Below, piece after piece: positions 49,252 through 58,212 of a DNA stretch of 64,000 bases (positions within the stretch are counted from its first letter, which is position 1; each line of letters begins with the position of its first letter). The notes beneath the pieces are model-generated. The model saw only the letters and a program-made list of their open reading frames with translations. It did not search any database and was not told where the DNA came from. The translations under genes and the position numbers were made by a program. Origin of the DNA: Ancylobacter dichloromethanicus (GTDB lineage: Bacteria; Pseudomonadota; Alphaproteobacteria; Rhizobiales; Xanthobacteraceae); assembly GCF_018390645.1 (NCBI RefSeq), contig NZ_JAHBGC010000020.1, forward strand, positions 785,467 through 849,466, read 5' to 3'.

Positions 49252-49276
49252 GGCGGCGGAAGGCCGATCCGCCGCC
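49252..49276. terminator. Stem-loop between the binding-protein and oxidase genes
   Basis: A perfect 9-base stem, GGCGGCGGA (49252-49260) with TCCGCCGCC (49268-49276), 7-base loop, no T run. Lying after a binding-protein gene, it may stabilise that part of the message or stop part of the transcription, so that the oxidase is made in smaller amounts. Confidence 0.55.
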
Positions 49277-49290
49277 GCCTCGCTTGGATA

Positions 49291-50055
49291 TCAGTTGATC
49301 GGGAAGGGGAAATACCGGGCATTGATCTTGGCATAGGTGCCGTCCGCCTCGATCTCCCTGATCGCCTTGTTCAGCATCTCGCGCAGCTCGTCTTCGTCCT
49401 TGCGGACGGCGATGCCGGTGCCCTGCGGATTCACGTCCTTCAGGTCCGGGCCGACGAACTTGCAGCATTTGCCGTCCGTGGACTTCTCCAGCCATTCATA
49501 CAGCACGAACTTGTCGGCCAGCACCGCATCGAGGCGGCCGGCGGCGAGGTCGGCATTGGCTTCGTCCTGGGTCGGGTAGAGCTTGATGTCGGAATCCGGG
49601 TACTTGTCCTCGAGATAGGTCGAGCCGGTGGTGGAGGACTGGGCGCCGATCGTCTTGCCCTTCAGCGCCGCCGGGGTGATCTCGGTGATCGGAGTGTCCT
49701 TCGGCGCGATGAAGCTGCCCGGGGTCAGATAATAGGGAATGGTGAAGGCCACCTTCTCCTTGCGCTCGTCGGTGATCGACATCGAGGCGAGGATGACGTC
49801 GTATTTCTTGGCCAGCAGCGCCGGGATGATGCCATCCCAGTCCTGAGCGACGAAGGTGCATTCCACCTTCATCTTGGCGCACAGCGCCTCGCCGATCTCG
49901 ATGTCGAAGCCAACCAGCTTGCCGGAGGAATCGACGGAATTGAAAGGCGGATAGGCCCCCTCGGTGCCAATACGGACTTTCTTGATCTCGGCATGGGCGG
50001 CCCCCGCGCCGATGGCGAGGGAGGCGGCTACGAGCAGAATCCCGGTGAATTTCAT
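49291..50055 (-). CDS. Amino-acid ABC transporter periplasmic binding protein
   Basis: Family 3 solute-binding protein of 254 residues, signal peptide ending AAHAE. The pattern VRIGTEGAYPPFNSVDSSGKLVGFDIEIG, then DGIIPALLAKKYDVILASMSIT, and a Cys pair in GKCCKF match binding proteins for basic amino acids and opines. The permease and ATPase genes are not in this window. The downstream oxidoreductase suggests that the bound substrate could be a D-amino acid or an opine, but the binding residues do not settle this. Confidence 0.9.
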   Translation of the reverse strand: MKFTGILLVAASLAIGAGAAHAEIKKVRIGTEGAYPPFNSVDSSGKLVGFDIEIGEALCAKMKVECTFVAQDWDGIIPALLAKKYDVILASMSITDERKEKVAFTIPYYLTPGSFIAPKDTPITEITPAALKGKTIGAQSSTTGSTYLEDKYPDSDIKLYPTQDEANADLAAGRLDAVLADKFVLYEWLEKSTDGKCCKFVGPDLKDVNPQGTGIAVRKDEDELREMLNKAIREIEADGTYAKINARYFPFPIN

Positions 50056-50164
50056 CTGGCTGTTCCCATTATGCGGCGCCGGATTTTCCGGCTGCCTCGG
50101 CCGAGGCTAGGTTGGGGCCGGGCGGCAGGCAATCAGGGAATCCATCGACTTTTGGCGGAGTCCG

Positions 50165-51175
50165 TCAGAAATGGCTGAAGCTGTCACGGGCAAATGACAC
50201 CGGCGCGCCGTTGCCGTCACGCACCGTCAGCCCCTCCCCCTCATGGGTGTGCCCGATCACCGCGACGCCGATGCCGGCCATGGTGGCCAGTGTATTGAAA
50301 CGGCCCAGTTCGTGATGGGGCACGACGGCGAGGATCTCGTAGTCGTCGCCACCGGTCAGCGCGACCTCCAGCAACGCCGGCTCCGCGTCCACGGCCCGGC
50401 GCGCCGCTGGGCTCACCGGCACGCGCGCAATATCGATCTCGCCGCCGATGCCGGACGCAGAGAGCAGCTTGGCGAGGTCGCCGACCAGCCCGTCCGACAC
50501 GTCCATCGCCGCACTGGCATGCTCCCGCAGCGCCCGGATGAGCGGCAGGCGCGGGCGTGGATGGAGATAGCGGTCCTTGAGGAAACAGGCCTCCTCCGCG
50601 TCCAGCGCCGCAAACCCCGGCCGGTCGGGTGCAAGGCGCAGGGCAAGGCCGAGCGCCCCGTCGCCGATCGTGCCACTCACCACGATGGCCTGCCCGGCCT
50701 TGGCACTGGCGCGGCGAACCATGGTGCCGGCCGGCACCGCGCCGATGGCGGTGATGGAAACCGTGAAGGGCCCGGGCGTGCGCACCGTGTCGCCGCCGAG
50801 CAGCGGCGCGTCGTAAAGAGCGGCATCGCCGCCAATGCCCCGTGCGAACGCCTCCAGCGCGGAGGCATCCATACCGGGCGGAATGGCGAAGGCGAGCATC
50901 ACGCCCAACGGCCGGGCGCCCTTGGCGGCGAGATCGGACAGGTTCACCCGCATCGCCTTGCGGGCGATCGATTCGGCGGGGTCGTCGGCGAAGAAGTGGA
51001 TGCCGGCGACCAGCATATCCTTGGTGAACACCAGTTCGTCGCCGGGTGGAGCCGCGAGCAGCGCCGCGTCGTCCTTGAGGCCGAGGGCGCCGGGATGGGT
51101 GGCGATCGGAGCGAACAGGCGGGCGATCAGCCGATCTTCAGCGGACGTCCCTGGCCCGACCGATTTTTCCGCCAT
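50165..51175 (-). CDS. thiL: Thiamine-monophosphate kinase ThiL
   Basis: Enzyme of 336 residues that phosphorylates thiamine monophosphate to the active cofactor. AEDRLIARLFAP at the start, KDMLVAGIHFFADD, KAMRVNLSDLAAKGARPLG and DVSDGLVGDLAKLL are the expected substrate- and metal-binding segments. The metal motif near residue 34 reads LKDDAALL rather than the common GDDAAV. It is the last gene of the glyA-nrdR-ribD-ribE-ribH-nusB-thiL operon, 12 bases after nusB. Confidence 0.95.
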   Translation of the reverse strand: MAEKSVGPGTSAEDRLIARLFAPIATHPGALGLKDDAALLAAPPGDELVFTKDMLVAGIHFFADDPAESIARKAMRVNLSDLAAKGARPLGVMLAFAIPPGMDASALEAFARGIGGDAALYDAPLLGGDTVRTPGPFTVSITAIGAVPAGTMVRRASAKAGQAIVVSGTIGDGALGLALRLAPDRPGFAALDAEEACFLKDRYLHPRPRLPLIRALREHASAAMDVSDGLVGDLAKLLSASGIGGEIDIARVPVSPAARRAVDAEPALLEVALTGGDDYEILAVVPHHELGRFNTLATMAGIGVAVIGHTHEGEGLTVRDGNGAPVSFARDSFSHF

Positions 51176-51187
51176 CCCGATCTCCCT

Positions 51188-51685
51188 CTAGCCGGGGAAA
51201 TCCGCCGGCCGCTTCTCGCGCGCGATGCCGTCGAGCACCGCATTGACCATGCCGGTTTCCTCACGTTCGAGGAAAGCCGCCGCGACATTCACATATTCGG
51301 CGATGACCACACGGGCAGGAACGTCCGGCCGCGCGGAAAGTTCATAGGTCCCGGCGCGCAGGATCGCACGCAGCACCGCCTCGATGCGCTTGAGCGGCCA
51401 GCCATTGACCAGCGCGGCGTCCAGCAGCGTATCGACGCCGCGCTGCTCGCGCACCACACCGCCGACGATGTCGCGAAACAGGTTGAGGTCGGCGGCGGCA
51501 ATCTCGTCGCCCTCGATCTCCCGGCCGATCCAGTGGCTTTCGAACTGGGCCAGTATCTCCGTCAGCGGGGTCGCCGCGAGGTCCATCTGATAGAGCGCCT
51601 GTACCGCGTTGAGGCGGGCAGCGCTCTTGCGCACCGGCTTGTGGCCGGCATTGCTGGTGGCTGGCTTGTCGTCATCGGTCATCAC
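51188..51685 (-). CDS. nusB: Transcription antitermination protein NusB
   Basis: RNA-binding protein of 165 residues that acts with NusE/S10 in rRNA antitermination. The N-terminal RKSAARLNAVQALYQMDLA and the C-terminal ARVVIAEYVNVAAAFL with VNAVLDGIAREKR are typical. It starts with two adjacent ATGs three bases after the ribH stop and is followed by thiL, as usual in alphaproteobacteria. Confidence 0.96.
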   Translation of the reverse strand: MMTDDDKPATSNAGHKPVRKSAARLNAVQALYQMDLAATPLTEILAQFESHWIGREIEGDEIAAADLNLFRDIVGGVVREQRGVDTLLDAALVNGWPLKRIEAVLRAILRAGTYELSARPDVPARVVIAEYVNVAAAFLEREETGMVNAVLDGIAREKRPADFPG

Positions 51686-51688
51686 GTT

Positions 51689-52183
51689 TCACCCGACCCG
51701 GCGTTTCAGCCGAAGCAGCGCCAGCGCTGCCTCAGCCGCGCCGCCACCCTTGTTGCCTTCCGACACGCGGGCGCGAACCCAGGCCTGCTCATCCGTCTCG
51801 ACGGTGAGGATGCCATTGCCGAGCGGCACCCGGCGGGCGACCGCGAGGTCCATCAGGGCACGCGACGACTCGCCGGCGACAATTTCAAAATGATAGGTCT
51901 CGCCGCGCACCACGCAGCCGAGCGCCACCACGGCGTCATAAGGCCTGCCGGCCGCGAGGGCCGCGTCGAGCGCGATGGCGGCGGCGATCGGAATTTCGAG
52001 CGCACCGGGCATGGTGATGACATCGGCACTCGCGCCAGCGGCCTCGACGGCGGCAAGCGCGCCGGCCAGAAGCTCGTCGGCGATATCGTCGTAAAAGCGC
52101 GCCTCGACGATGAGGACCCGCTCGCCGGCGAGCGGCACGGTTTCAGCGGTATCGGATGCGCGCGGCGGGCGGGGGCTCGCCAT
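51689..52183 (-). CDS. ribH: 6,7-Dimethyl-8-ribityllumazine synthase
   Basis: Enzyme of 164 residues that condenses the pyrimidine intermediate with dihydroxybutanone phosphate in riboflavin synthesis. It shows [34 protein letters not shown] and [24 protein letters not shown], with the catalytic His in TYHFE. Members assemble as 60-mers or smaller rings. It sits between ribE and nusB in the operon. Confidence 0.96.
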   Translation of the reverse strand: MASPRPPRASDTAETVPLAGERVLIVEARFYDDIADELLAGALAAVEAAGASADVITMPGALEIPIAAAIALDAALAAGRPYDAVVALGCVVRGETYHFEIVAGESSRALMDLAVARRVPLGNGILTVETDEQAWVRARVSEGNKGGGAAEAALALLRLKRRVG

Positions 52184-52225
52184 GGTGTTACCTCATGAAC
52201 TGACAGAGCCGACGACGTACAGGCG

Positions 52226-52816
52226 TCAACGGAACTCCGCAAGCCGCGCGGCGTAGCGAGCCATCATGTCGACTTCGATATTGACACGGCTCCCCGCCCC
52301 CACCTCGTTCCATGTGGTGTGCGCGAGGGTGTGGGGAATGAGCAGGCAGGAGAAGCGAATGCCGTCGACCTCGTTGACCGTCAGCGACGTTCCGTCGAGC
52401 GTCACCGACCCCTTGATGGCGATGAACGGCGCCAGCGCCGCCGGCACCTCGAAGGTGAAGCGGGTCGTCGCGCCGAGATCTTCGCGCGCCACGACCTCGG
52501 CCACGCCGTCGACATGGCCCTGCACGATGTGGCCGCCAAGTTCGTCGCCGATCTTCAGGGCGCGCTCAAGGTTCACGCTGTGCCCTTCCGTCCAGCCGGC
52601 GACGGTGGTCACCGCGAGCGTCTCCGGCGCGGCCTCGACCTCGAAGGCGTCCGCCTTCAGCGCGACGACCGTGAGGCACACGCCCGAACAGGCGATCGAG
52701 GCGCCGAGATCGATTCCGGCCGTGTCGTAGCGCGTGGCGATGGTGAGCCGCCGCACCTCGTTGCGGGTGTCGACCGCGCGCAGGGTGCCGATGTCGGTGA
52801 CGATGCCGGTGAACAT
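52226..52816 (-). CDS. ribE: Riboflavin synthase alpha subunit
   Basis: Trimeric enzyme of 196 residues that dismutates two lumazines into riboflavin. The start MFTGIVTDIGTL and the two internally similar lumazine-binding halves are clear: SIACSGVCLTVV and HIVQGHVDGVAEV in the first half, then GSVTLDGTSLTVNEV and FSCLLIPHTLAHTTW in the second. Its ATG directly follows the ribD stop, so translation is coupled. The 42 bases to ribH show nothing obvious. Confidence 0.95.
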   Translation of the reverse strand: MFTGIVTDIGTLRAVDTRNEVRRLTIATRYDTAGIDLGASIACSGVCLTVVALKADAFEVEAAPETLAVTTVAGWTEGHSVNLERALKIGDELGGHIVQGHVDGVAEVVAREDLGATTRFTFEVPAALAPFIAIKGSVTLDGTSLTVNEVDGIRFSCLLIPHTLAHTTWNEVGAGSRVNIEVDMMARYAARLAEFR

Positions 52817-53929
52817 TTATCGACGCCTCATGATCCGCAGGCGATCCACGCCTTGCCATTGCTCTTCCACCACCGACAGATAGTCACCGAGGGCGGAAAG
52901 CGGCAGCCCCTCCAGCGCATCGAGCGCGCCCACCCCGAGAACCGTCGGCGCCTCGAACAGGTTCACCTCGTCGACCAGGCCGGCCGCGACGAACGAGGCC
53001 GCGACGCGCGGCCCGGCCTCCACCATCACGCGGGTGAGGCCGCGCAGGGCGAGCAGCTTAAGCGTATCGTCGAGATCGAGCCCGCCCTCCGGACGGCGGC
53101 GCACCCGCATCACCTCGATGCCCATTGCCCCCAGCACCGTCTCCGGCTCGGCCGGTGCGTCCTCGGCGGCGACGATCCACAGGGGCGCGACATCGAGGCT
53201 GCGGGCGAGCGCGCTGGTCGGCGGCAGCCGCAGGTCGGCGTCGAGCACGATTCGCAACGGCGAGCGGTCCTCCATCCCCGGCAGGCGGCAGGTCAGCAAT
53301 GGATTGTCCGCCAGCACGGTGCCGATGCCGGTGAGCACCGCGTCATGGGTCGCGCGCAGCATGTGAACCCGGCCGCGCGCGGTCTCGCCGGTGATCGCCG
53401 TCGGGTGACGTCCGGCCAGACCGACCTTGCCATCGGCGGAAACCGCGAGCTTCAGCATCACATGCGGGCGGCCTTCGGTGACGCGGAGCATGTGGCCGGC
53501 ATGGTCGACCAGTGCCTGCGCCGCGCCGATGCCGACGTCCACACCAATTCCGGCCTCGCGCAGAATGGCGAAGCCGCGGCCGGCGACACGGAAATCGGGA
53601 TCCTGGACAGCGGCCACCACGCGGGCGATGCCGGCTGCCCGCACGGCGTCGACGCAGGGCGGCGTGCCGCCATGGTGCGAGCATGGTTCCAATGTGACGT
53701 ACAGCGTGGCGCCACGCGCGCCCTCCCCGGCCTGCGCCAGTGCCTGCGGTTCCGCGTGTGGGCGCCCGCCCCGGGCGGTCCAGCCGCGACCGATCACCAC
53801 CGGACCATTGGCCGTGTCGCGGACCACGAGCGCGCCGACGGCGGGGTTCGGCCAGGTGCGCCCCTGCTCCCGCCGGCCGACGTTCAGCGCCGCCGCCATC
53901 AGGGCCTCGTCAAGGGCTGACGTGGTCAT
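52817..53929 (-). CDS. ribD: Bifunctional riboflavin biosynthesis deaminase/reductase RibD
   Basis: Two-domain enzyme of 370 residues. The N-terminal deaminase (about 1-145) has the zinc motif in GRPHAEPQAL and EPCSHHGGTPPCVDAV. The C-terminal NADPH reductase (about 150-370) has RPHVMLKLAVSADGKVGL and TRVMVEAGPRVAASF. The ATG at 53929 opens directly with the conserved deaminase helix. It lies 31 bases after nrdR. Length is normal for the bifunctional form. Confidence 0.95.
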   Translation of the reverse strand: MTTSALDEALMAAALNVGRREQGRTWPNPAVGALVVRDTANGPVVIGRGWTARGGRPHAEPQALAQAGEGARGATLYVTLEPCSHHGGTPPCVDAVRAAGIARVVAAVQDPDFRVAGRGFAILREAGIGVDVGIGAAQALVDHAGHMLRVTEGRPHVMLKLAVSADGKVGLAGRHPTAITGETARGRVHMLRATHDAVLTGIGTVLADNPLLTCRLPGMEDRSPLRIVLDADLRLPPTSALARSLDVAPLWIVAAEDAPAEPETVLGAMGIEVMRVRRRPEGGLDLDDTLKLLALRGLTRVMVEAGPRVAASFVAAGLVDEVNLFEAPTVLGVGALDALEGLPLSALGDYLSVVEEQWQGVDRLRIMRRR

Positions 53930-53960
53930 GGCGTGGAGACACTGCCGCGGGCGGACGGCA

Positions 53961-54476
53961 TCAGTCGTCGAGACCCGCATCGCGGACCCGGCGAACCGTC
54001 TCCTCGTCGGGCTCGGTATCGACGGGGCGGGGTTCCAACTCGCCCAGCAGGGTCTCGAAATCCTTTGCCTCACGGAAATTGCGGTAGACGGAGGCGAAGC
54101 GGACATAGGCGACATCGTCAAGCTGCTTGAGGCTCTCCATCACCCGCTCGCCGATCATCTCCGAATTGATCTCGCTCTCGCCCATGCTCTCCAGCCGGCG
54201 CACCAGACCGGAGACAAGGCGTTCCACGCGTTCGGGATCGACGGGCCGCTTGCGCAGCGCCACTTCGATGGAACGGGCGAGCTTGTCGCGGTCGAACGGC
54301 ACGCGCCGGCCGGAGCGCTTCAGCACGGTCAATTCGCGCAGTTGCACCCGCTCGAAGGTGGTGAAGCGGCCGCCGCAATCCGGGCAGATGCGGCGGCGGC
54401 GTATGGCGGCGCTGTCCTCGGTCGGACGGGAATCCTTGACCTGGGTGTCGAGGCTTCCGCAATAAGGACAGCGCAT
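53961..54476 (-). CDS. nrdR: Transcriptional repressor NrdR
   Basis: Repressor of ribonucleotide reductase genes, 171 residues. The N-terminal zinc ribbon has [16 protein letters not shown] and [14 protein letters not shown]; the ATP-cone domain follows ([20 protein letters not shown]). It senses ATP/dATP. It lies 9 bases after glyA and upstream of ribD, the usual place in this class. Confidence 0.96.
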   Translation of the reverse strand: MRCPYCGSLDTQVKDSRPTEDSAAIRRRRICPDCGGRFTTFERVQLRELTVLKRSGRRVPFDRDKLARSIEVALRKRPVDPERVERLVSGLVRRLESMGESEINSEMIGERVMESLKQLDDVAYVRFASVYRNFREAKDFETLLGELEPRPVDTEPDEETVRRVRDAGLDD

Positions 54477-54485
54477 CGCTCGGCC

Positions 54486-55793
54486 TCAGTTGTAGATCGG
54501 GTAGCGGGCGAGCAGATCGGCGACTTTCACCCGAACCGCGCCTTCCACGAGGCTATCCTCGTCCGTGCCCTTCTGCGAGAGCACATCGAGCACTTCGGCG
54601 ATCATGTCGCCGACCTGCTGGAACTCGGCCACGCCGAAGCCGCGCGTGGTGCCTGCCGGGGTGCCGAGGCGCACGCCGGAAGTGACCATCGGCTTTTCCG
54701 GGTCGAACGGGATGCCGTTCTTGTTACAGGTGATGTGGGCGCGGCCCAGCGCCGCCTCGGACACCTTACCGGTGAGCTTCTTCGGGCGCAGATCGACCAG
54801 CATGAGGTGGGTGTCGGTGCCGCCGGAGACGATCTCGAAGCCATGACCCTTGAGGTTCTCGGCCAGCGCCTTGGCGTTCTCGACCACATTCCTGGCGTAG
54901 ACCTTGAACTCCGGCTGCAGCGCCTCGCCGAAGGCGACCGCCTTCGCGGCGATGACGTGCATCAGCGGGCCGCCCTGGGTGCCGGGGAAAATGGCGGAGT
55001 TGAACTTCTTCGCCAGCGCCTCGTCATCGGTCAGGATCATGCCGCCGCGGGGGCCGCGCAGGGTCTTGTGCGTGGTGGTGGTGGTCACATGCGCGTGCGG
55101 CACCGGATTGGGGTGCACGCCGCCCGCCACGAGGCCGGCGAAATGAGCCATGTCGACCGTGAGATAGGCCCCGACCGAATCGGCGATGGCGCGCATCTTC
55201 GCGAAGTCGATATGGCGCGGATAGGCCGAGCCGCCGGCGATGATGACCTTCGGCTTGTGCTCGTCGGCGAGCTTGGCGACCTCCTCATAGTCGATGCGCT
55301 GGTCGTCGCGGCGCACATTATAGGGCACCGGCTTGAACCACTTGCCGGACAGGCTGACCGGGGCACCGTGGGTCAGGTGACCGCCGGCGGCGAGGTTGAG
55401 GCCGAGGAAGGTATCGCCCGGCTGCATCAGCGCGAAGAACACGGCGGTGTTGGCCTGCGCGCCGGAATGGGGCTGCACATTGGCAAAGCCCGCGCCGAAC
55501 AGCTTCCTGGCACGGTCGATGGCAAGCTGCTCGGCGACGTCCACGAACTGGCAACCGCCATAATAGCGTCGGCCAGGATAGCCTTCCGCATATTTGTTGG
55601 TGAGCACCGACCCCTGGGCTTCCAGCACCGCCCGGGAAACGATGTTCTCGGACGCGATCAATTCAATCTCGTCGCGCTGGCGGCCGAGCTCGGCGGTGAT
55701 CGCGCCGGCGAGTTCCGGGTCGGTCTCGGCCAGCGAAGCCGAGAAGAAGCGGTTGGTGAAATCAGCGGTAGAAGCGTGAGCTTCGGACGACAT
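54486..55793 (-). CDS. glyA: Serine hydroxymethyltransferase
   Basis: PLP enzyme of 435 residues that interconverts serine and glycine and feeds one-carbon units to folate. [34 protein letters not shown] and the PLP lysine in [16 protein letters not shown] are present. The ATG at 55793 follows GGGAGG; an upstream in-frame extension to 55931 is not supported. It heads the glyA-nrdR-rib-nusB-thiL operon. The 257 bases upstream, divergent from the deacetylase gene, must hold its promoter; I see no riboswitch fold there. Confidence 0.96.
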   Translation of the reverse strand: MSSEAHASTADFTNRFFSASLAETDPELAGAITAELGRQRDEIELIASENIVSRAVLEAQGSVLTNKYAEGYPGRRYYGGCQFVDVAEQLAIDRARKLFGAGFANVQPHSGAQANTAVFFALMQPGDTFLGLNLAAGGHLTHGAPVSLSGKWFKPVPYNVRRDDQRIDYEEVAKLADEHKPKVIIAGGSAYPRHIDFAKMRAIADSVGAYLTVDMAHFAGLVAGGVHPNPVPHAHVTTTTTHKTLRGPRGGMILTDDEALAKKFNSAIFPGTQGGPLMHVIAAKAVAFGEALQPEFKVYARNVVENAKALAENLKGHGFEIVSGGTDTHLMLVDLRPKKLTGKVSEAALGRAHITCNKNGIPFDPEKPMVTSGVRLGTPAGTTRGFGVAEFQQVGDMIAEVLDVLSQKGTDEDSLVEGAVRVKVADLLARYPIYN

Positions 55794-56050
55794 GGACCGG
55801 CCTCCCTGGGCGGTGGCGATGCCTCCCGGCCGGCGGTGTGCCGACCGCGAAATCGAGGCGGGTCGCTTAGCACAGCGCCCCACGCTTTCAAAGCACGCTG
55901 CCCGCAGGGTTGCCTTGCATCCACCCGGCAACTCGAGCGGAACCGTGCGACATGGCGGGTTGCCGATGTCTGCCTGCGACGGATGACAGCGGGTGCCGTG
56001 GCCGCGTATCGTCCCGCCCTCACCTGGTTCGCGAATCCGGAACGCTCCGC

Positions 56051-57082
56051 ATGAAGATCATCCACTCGCCGCGCCATCTCGGCCATTCCGGCCACGTCGA
56101 ACTGATGAACGGACAGGTCGTTCCGGCCTTCGAGAAGCCCGAGCGGGTGGCGATGATCCTCAACGCCGTCGGCGAGCGCCCCTTCGGCACACTGATCGAG
56201 CCGGCGGCGCATGGCCTCGACCCGCTGCTGAAGGTGCATGAGGAGGCCTATGTCCGCTTCCTCGCCAGTGCGTGGCAGATGTGGACGGCGGACGGGCGCG
56301 ATTTCCCCGCACTGCCGAGCTTCTGGCGGGCGCCGGGCATGCGAACCGACCTGGAGCCGGAAAGCATCGACGGCAAGCTCGGGCATTTCTCCTTCGACGC
56401 CGGCTGCTGCATGGTCGCCGGAACCTGGGATGCCGTGCAGGCCGGCGCCGACAGCGCGTTGACCGGGGTCGACCTCATGGCGGGCGGCGAGAAATCGGCC
56501 TTCGCGCTGTGCCGGCCGCCGGGCCACCACGCCCATGCGGCAACGATGGGCGGCTACTGCTTCATCAACAATGCCGCCGTCGCGGCGCAGGCCTTCCGCG
56601 ACCTGGGGGCCGCGCGCGTCGCCATCCTCGACGTCGACTACCATCACGGCAATGGCACGCAAGCCATCTTCTACGACCGGCCCGACGTGCTGGTCTGCAA
56701 CATCCACGCCGACCCGGCGCAGGAGTTCCCCTATTTTCTCGGCTATACCGACGAGACCGGGGCCGGCGCCGGGGAGGGCTTCAACGCCAATTTCCCGCTG
56801 CGCTGGGGCACCGATTACGCGGGCTGGGGCGCCGCGCTCGACACCGCCTGCACGCGTATTGCCGACTACGGGCCGGACGTGGTGATCGTCTCGCTCGGCG
56901 TCGACACCTACAAGGACGACCCGATATCGCAGTTCAAGCTCGACAGCCCGGACTATCTGAAGATCGGCGCGCGGATCGCCGCGCTCGACCGCCCGACCCT
57001 GTTCGTGATGGAAGGCGGCTACGCGGTTGAGGCGATCGGCATCAACGTTGCCAATACATTGGAGGGATTTCTTCAGCGTTGA
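56051..57082 (+). CDS. HDAC-fold deacetylase, acetylpolyamine amidohydrolase-like
   Basis: Zinc-dependent deacetylase of 343 residues. The catalytic and metal-binding pattern is complete: [43 protein letters not shown], and the late GYAVEA segment with the tyrosine. [18 protein letters not shown] resembles acetylpolyamine amidohydrolases and related AcuC/AphA enzymes. Which acetylated amine or lysine it acts on cannot be read here. It is divergent from glyA and is followed by a convergent MarR gene. Confidence 0.88.
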   Translation: MKIIHSPRHLGHSGHVELMNGQVVPAFEKPERVAMILNAVGERPFGTLIEPAAHGLDPLLKVHEEAYVRFLASAWQMWTADGRDFPALPSFWRAPGMRTDLEPESIDGKLGHFSFDAGCCMVAGTWDAVQAGADSALTGVDLMAGGEKSAFALCRPPGHHAHAATMGGYCFINNAAVAAQAFRDLGAARVAILDVDYHHGNGTQAIFYDRPDVLVCNIHADPAQEFPYFLGYTDETGAGAGEGFNANFPLRWGTDYAGWGAALDTACTRIADYGPDVVIVSLGVDTYKDDPISQFKLDSPDYLKIGARIAALDRPTLFVMEGGYAVEAIGINVANTLEGFLQR

Positions 57083-57100
57083 GGTGAACCCGCCGACAGC

Positions 57101-57664
57101 TCAGAGCTGATAGAGGATCTGGTCGGTCCAGAACCGCTCCAACCGGTTCAGCGCCTTGTTGAGGTGCTGGAAATCCTGCGGGCCGATGCCGCCGATCTGC
57201 TCGATGGTGGCGAGGTGCTTGACGTGCAGGCCCTCGACGACGTCGCGCACTTCCGTACCCTTCGGCGTCAGCCGGATGCGCACCGCGCGCCGGTCCACCC
57301 GCGAGCGGCGATGGTCGAGAAAGCCGGCCTCGACCAGCTTCTTGAGATTGTAGGAGACATTGGCGCCGAGATAGTAGCCCCGCGTGCGCAGCTCGGCGGC
57401 GGTGAGTTCGGCATCGCCGATGTTGAACAGCAGCAGCGCCTGTACCGCGTTGATGTCGTCGCGCCCGCGCCGGTCGAGTTCGTCCTTCACGACATCCAGC
57501 AGCCGCCGGTGCAGCCGCTCCACCAGAGTCACCGCTTCCTGATAGAGCGGGCGGATCGCCTCCCGCCGTTCTTCCTCGGCCTCGTTGAAGCTGACGACAT
57601 TGGTCGCCTGACCTGCTCGCATGGATCGCATCCCGGTCTCGAAGGGGGATTGGCTCCCTCTCAT
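57101..57664 (-). CDS. MarR-family regulator, LdtR-like
   Basis: Winged-helix regulator of 187 residues. The core EAVTLVERLHRRLLDVVKDELD, then INAVQALLLFNIGD, ELRTRGYYLGANVSYNLKKLVEAGFL with HRRSRVDRRAVRIRLTPKG is typical of the LdtR branch, which in Liberibacter and rhizobia controls L,D-transpeptidase genes and stress tolerance. Possible starts are 57664, 57631 and 57622; none has a strong ribosome site. A four-helix membrane protein lies just upstream on the same strand, a pairing found in related genomes. Confidence 0.85.
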   Translation of the reverse strand: MRGSQSPFETGMRSMRAGQATNVVSFNEAEEERREAIRPLYQEAVTLVERLHRRLLDVVKDELDRRGRDDINAVQALLLFNIGDAELTAAELRTRGYYLGANVSYNLKKLVEAGFLDHRRSRVDRRAVRIRLTPKGTEVRDVVEGLHVKHLATIEQIGGIGPQDFQHLNKALNRLERFWTDQILYQL

Positions 57665-57755
57665 GTGGCCGGAAGTCTGGCGAGGCGCGGCTAAGATGGG
57701 TTTAAGCGACAGGCTGAATCCTTCGTCACCGCAACGGGTTAATGAAAGATGAAAC

Positions 57756-58187
57756 TCAGTTCTCGCTTTCGCGCGCCGCCCTGTAGGTGAGGAAGGCGTA
57801 GACGGCGACCAGCACCGTCTCGATGGCGGCGACGATCATCAGCCGGCCGACGCCCTCCGGAGCGGAGGCGTTGATGAGGATCTGCACCATCGCCGTCACC
57901 AGCCACAGCACGACGCCCCATGAGGCGCCGAGCCACAGCCCGACGGCGGCGACCGGGTTCATGATAGCGGCCCAGATCACCGCCGACTTGGCGGCGAGCG
58001 AGAGCATCTCGAAGCGGCTGGTGTCGCCATCCCACACGCCGCAGATCAGCGTCCAGCTGTAAACGGTCTTCACCATCAGGAAGCCGGCGAGGCAGCGGAG
58101 ATAGAGGACCACGCGCGACTGCCACAGCGGCATGCGCGTGCCGGCTGCGCCGAGCGTGGCGTCGATGGGGTCGTAGGGCGAACTCAT
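57756..58187 (-). CDS. Four-helix membrane protein (resembles DUF6163)
   Basis: Membrane protein of 143 residues with four hydrophobic segments: VVLYLRCLAGFLMVKTVYSW, FEMLSLAAKSAVIWAAIMNP..., VGLWLGASWGVVLWLVTAMVQI and LMIVAAIETVLVAVYAFLTY. It resembles the DUF6163 proteins found beside LdtR-like regulators; I am not certain of the family name. The ATG at 58187 replaces an unsupported upstream frame. Function unknown. Confidence 0.78.
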   Translation of the reverse strand: MSSPYDPIDATLGAAGTRMPLWQSRVVLYLRCLAGFLMVKTVYSWTLICGVWDGDTSRFEMLSLAAKSAVIWAAIMNPVAAVGLWLGASWGVVLWLVTAMVQILINASAPEGVGRLMIVAAIETVLVAVYAFLTYRAARESEN

Positions 58188-58212
58188 GGCGCTTGCATAC
58201 TCCAAAAAGCGC

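Noticed and set aside
55794-56050. Possible glycine or other riboswitch upstream of glyA
   Set aside because: I could not find tandem conserved cores or a clear aptamer fold, so no feature is claimed.
53427-56054. A plus-strand open frame of 875 codons
   Set aside because: It is antisense to ribD, nrdR and glyA and has no family features.
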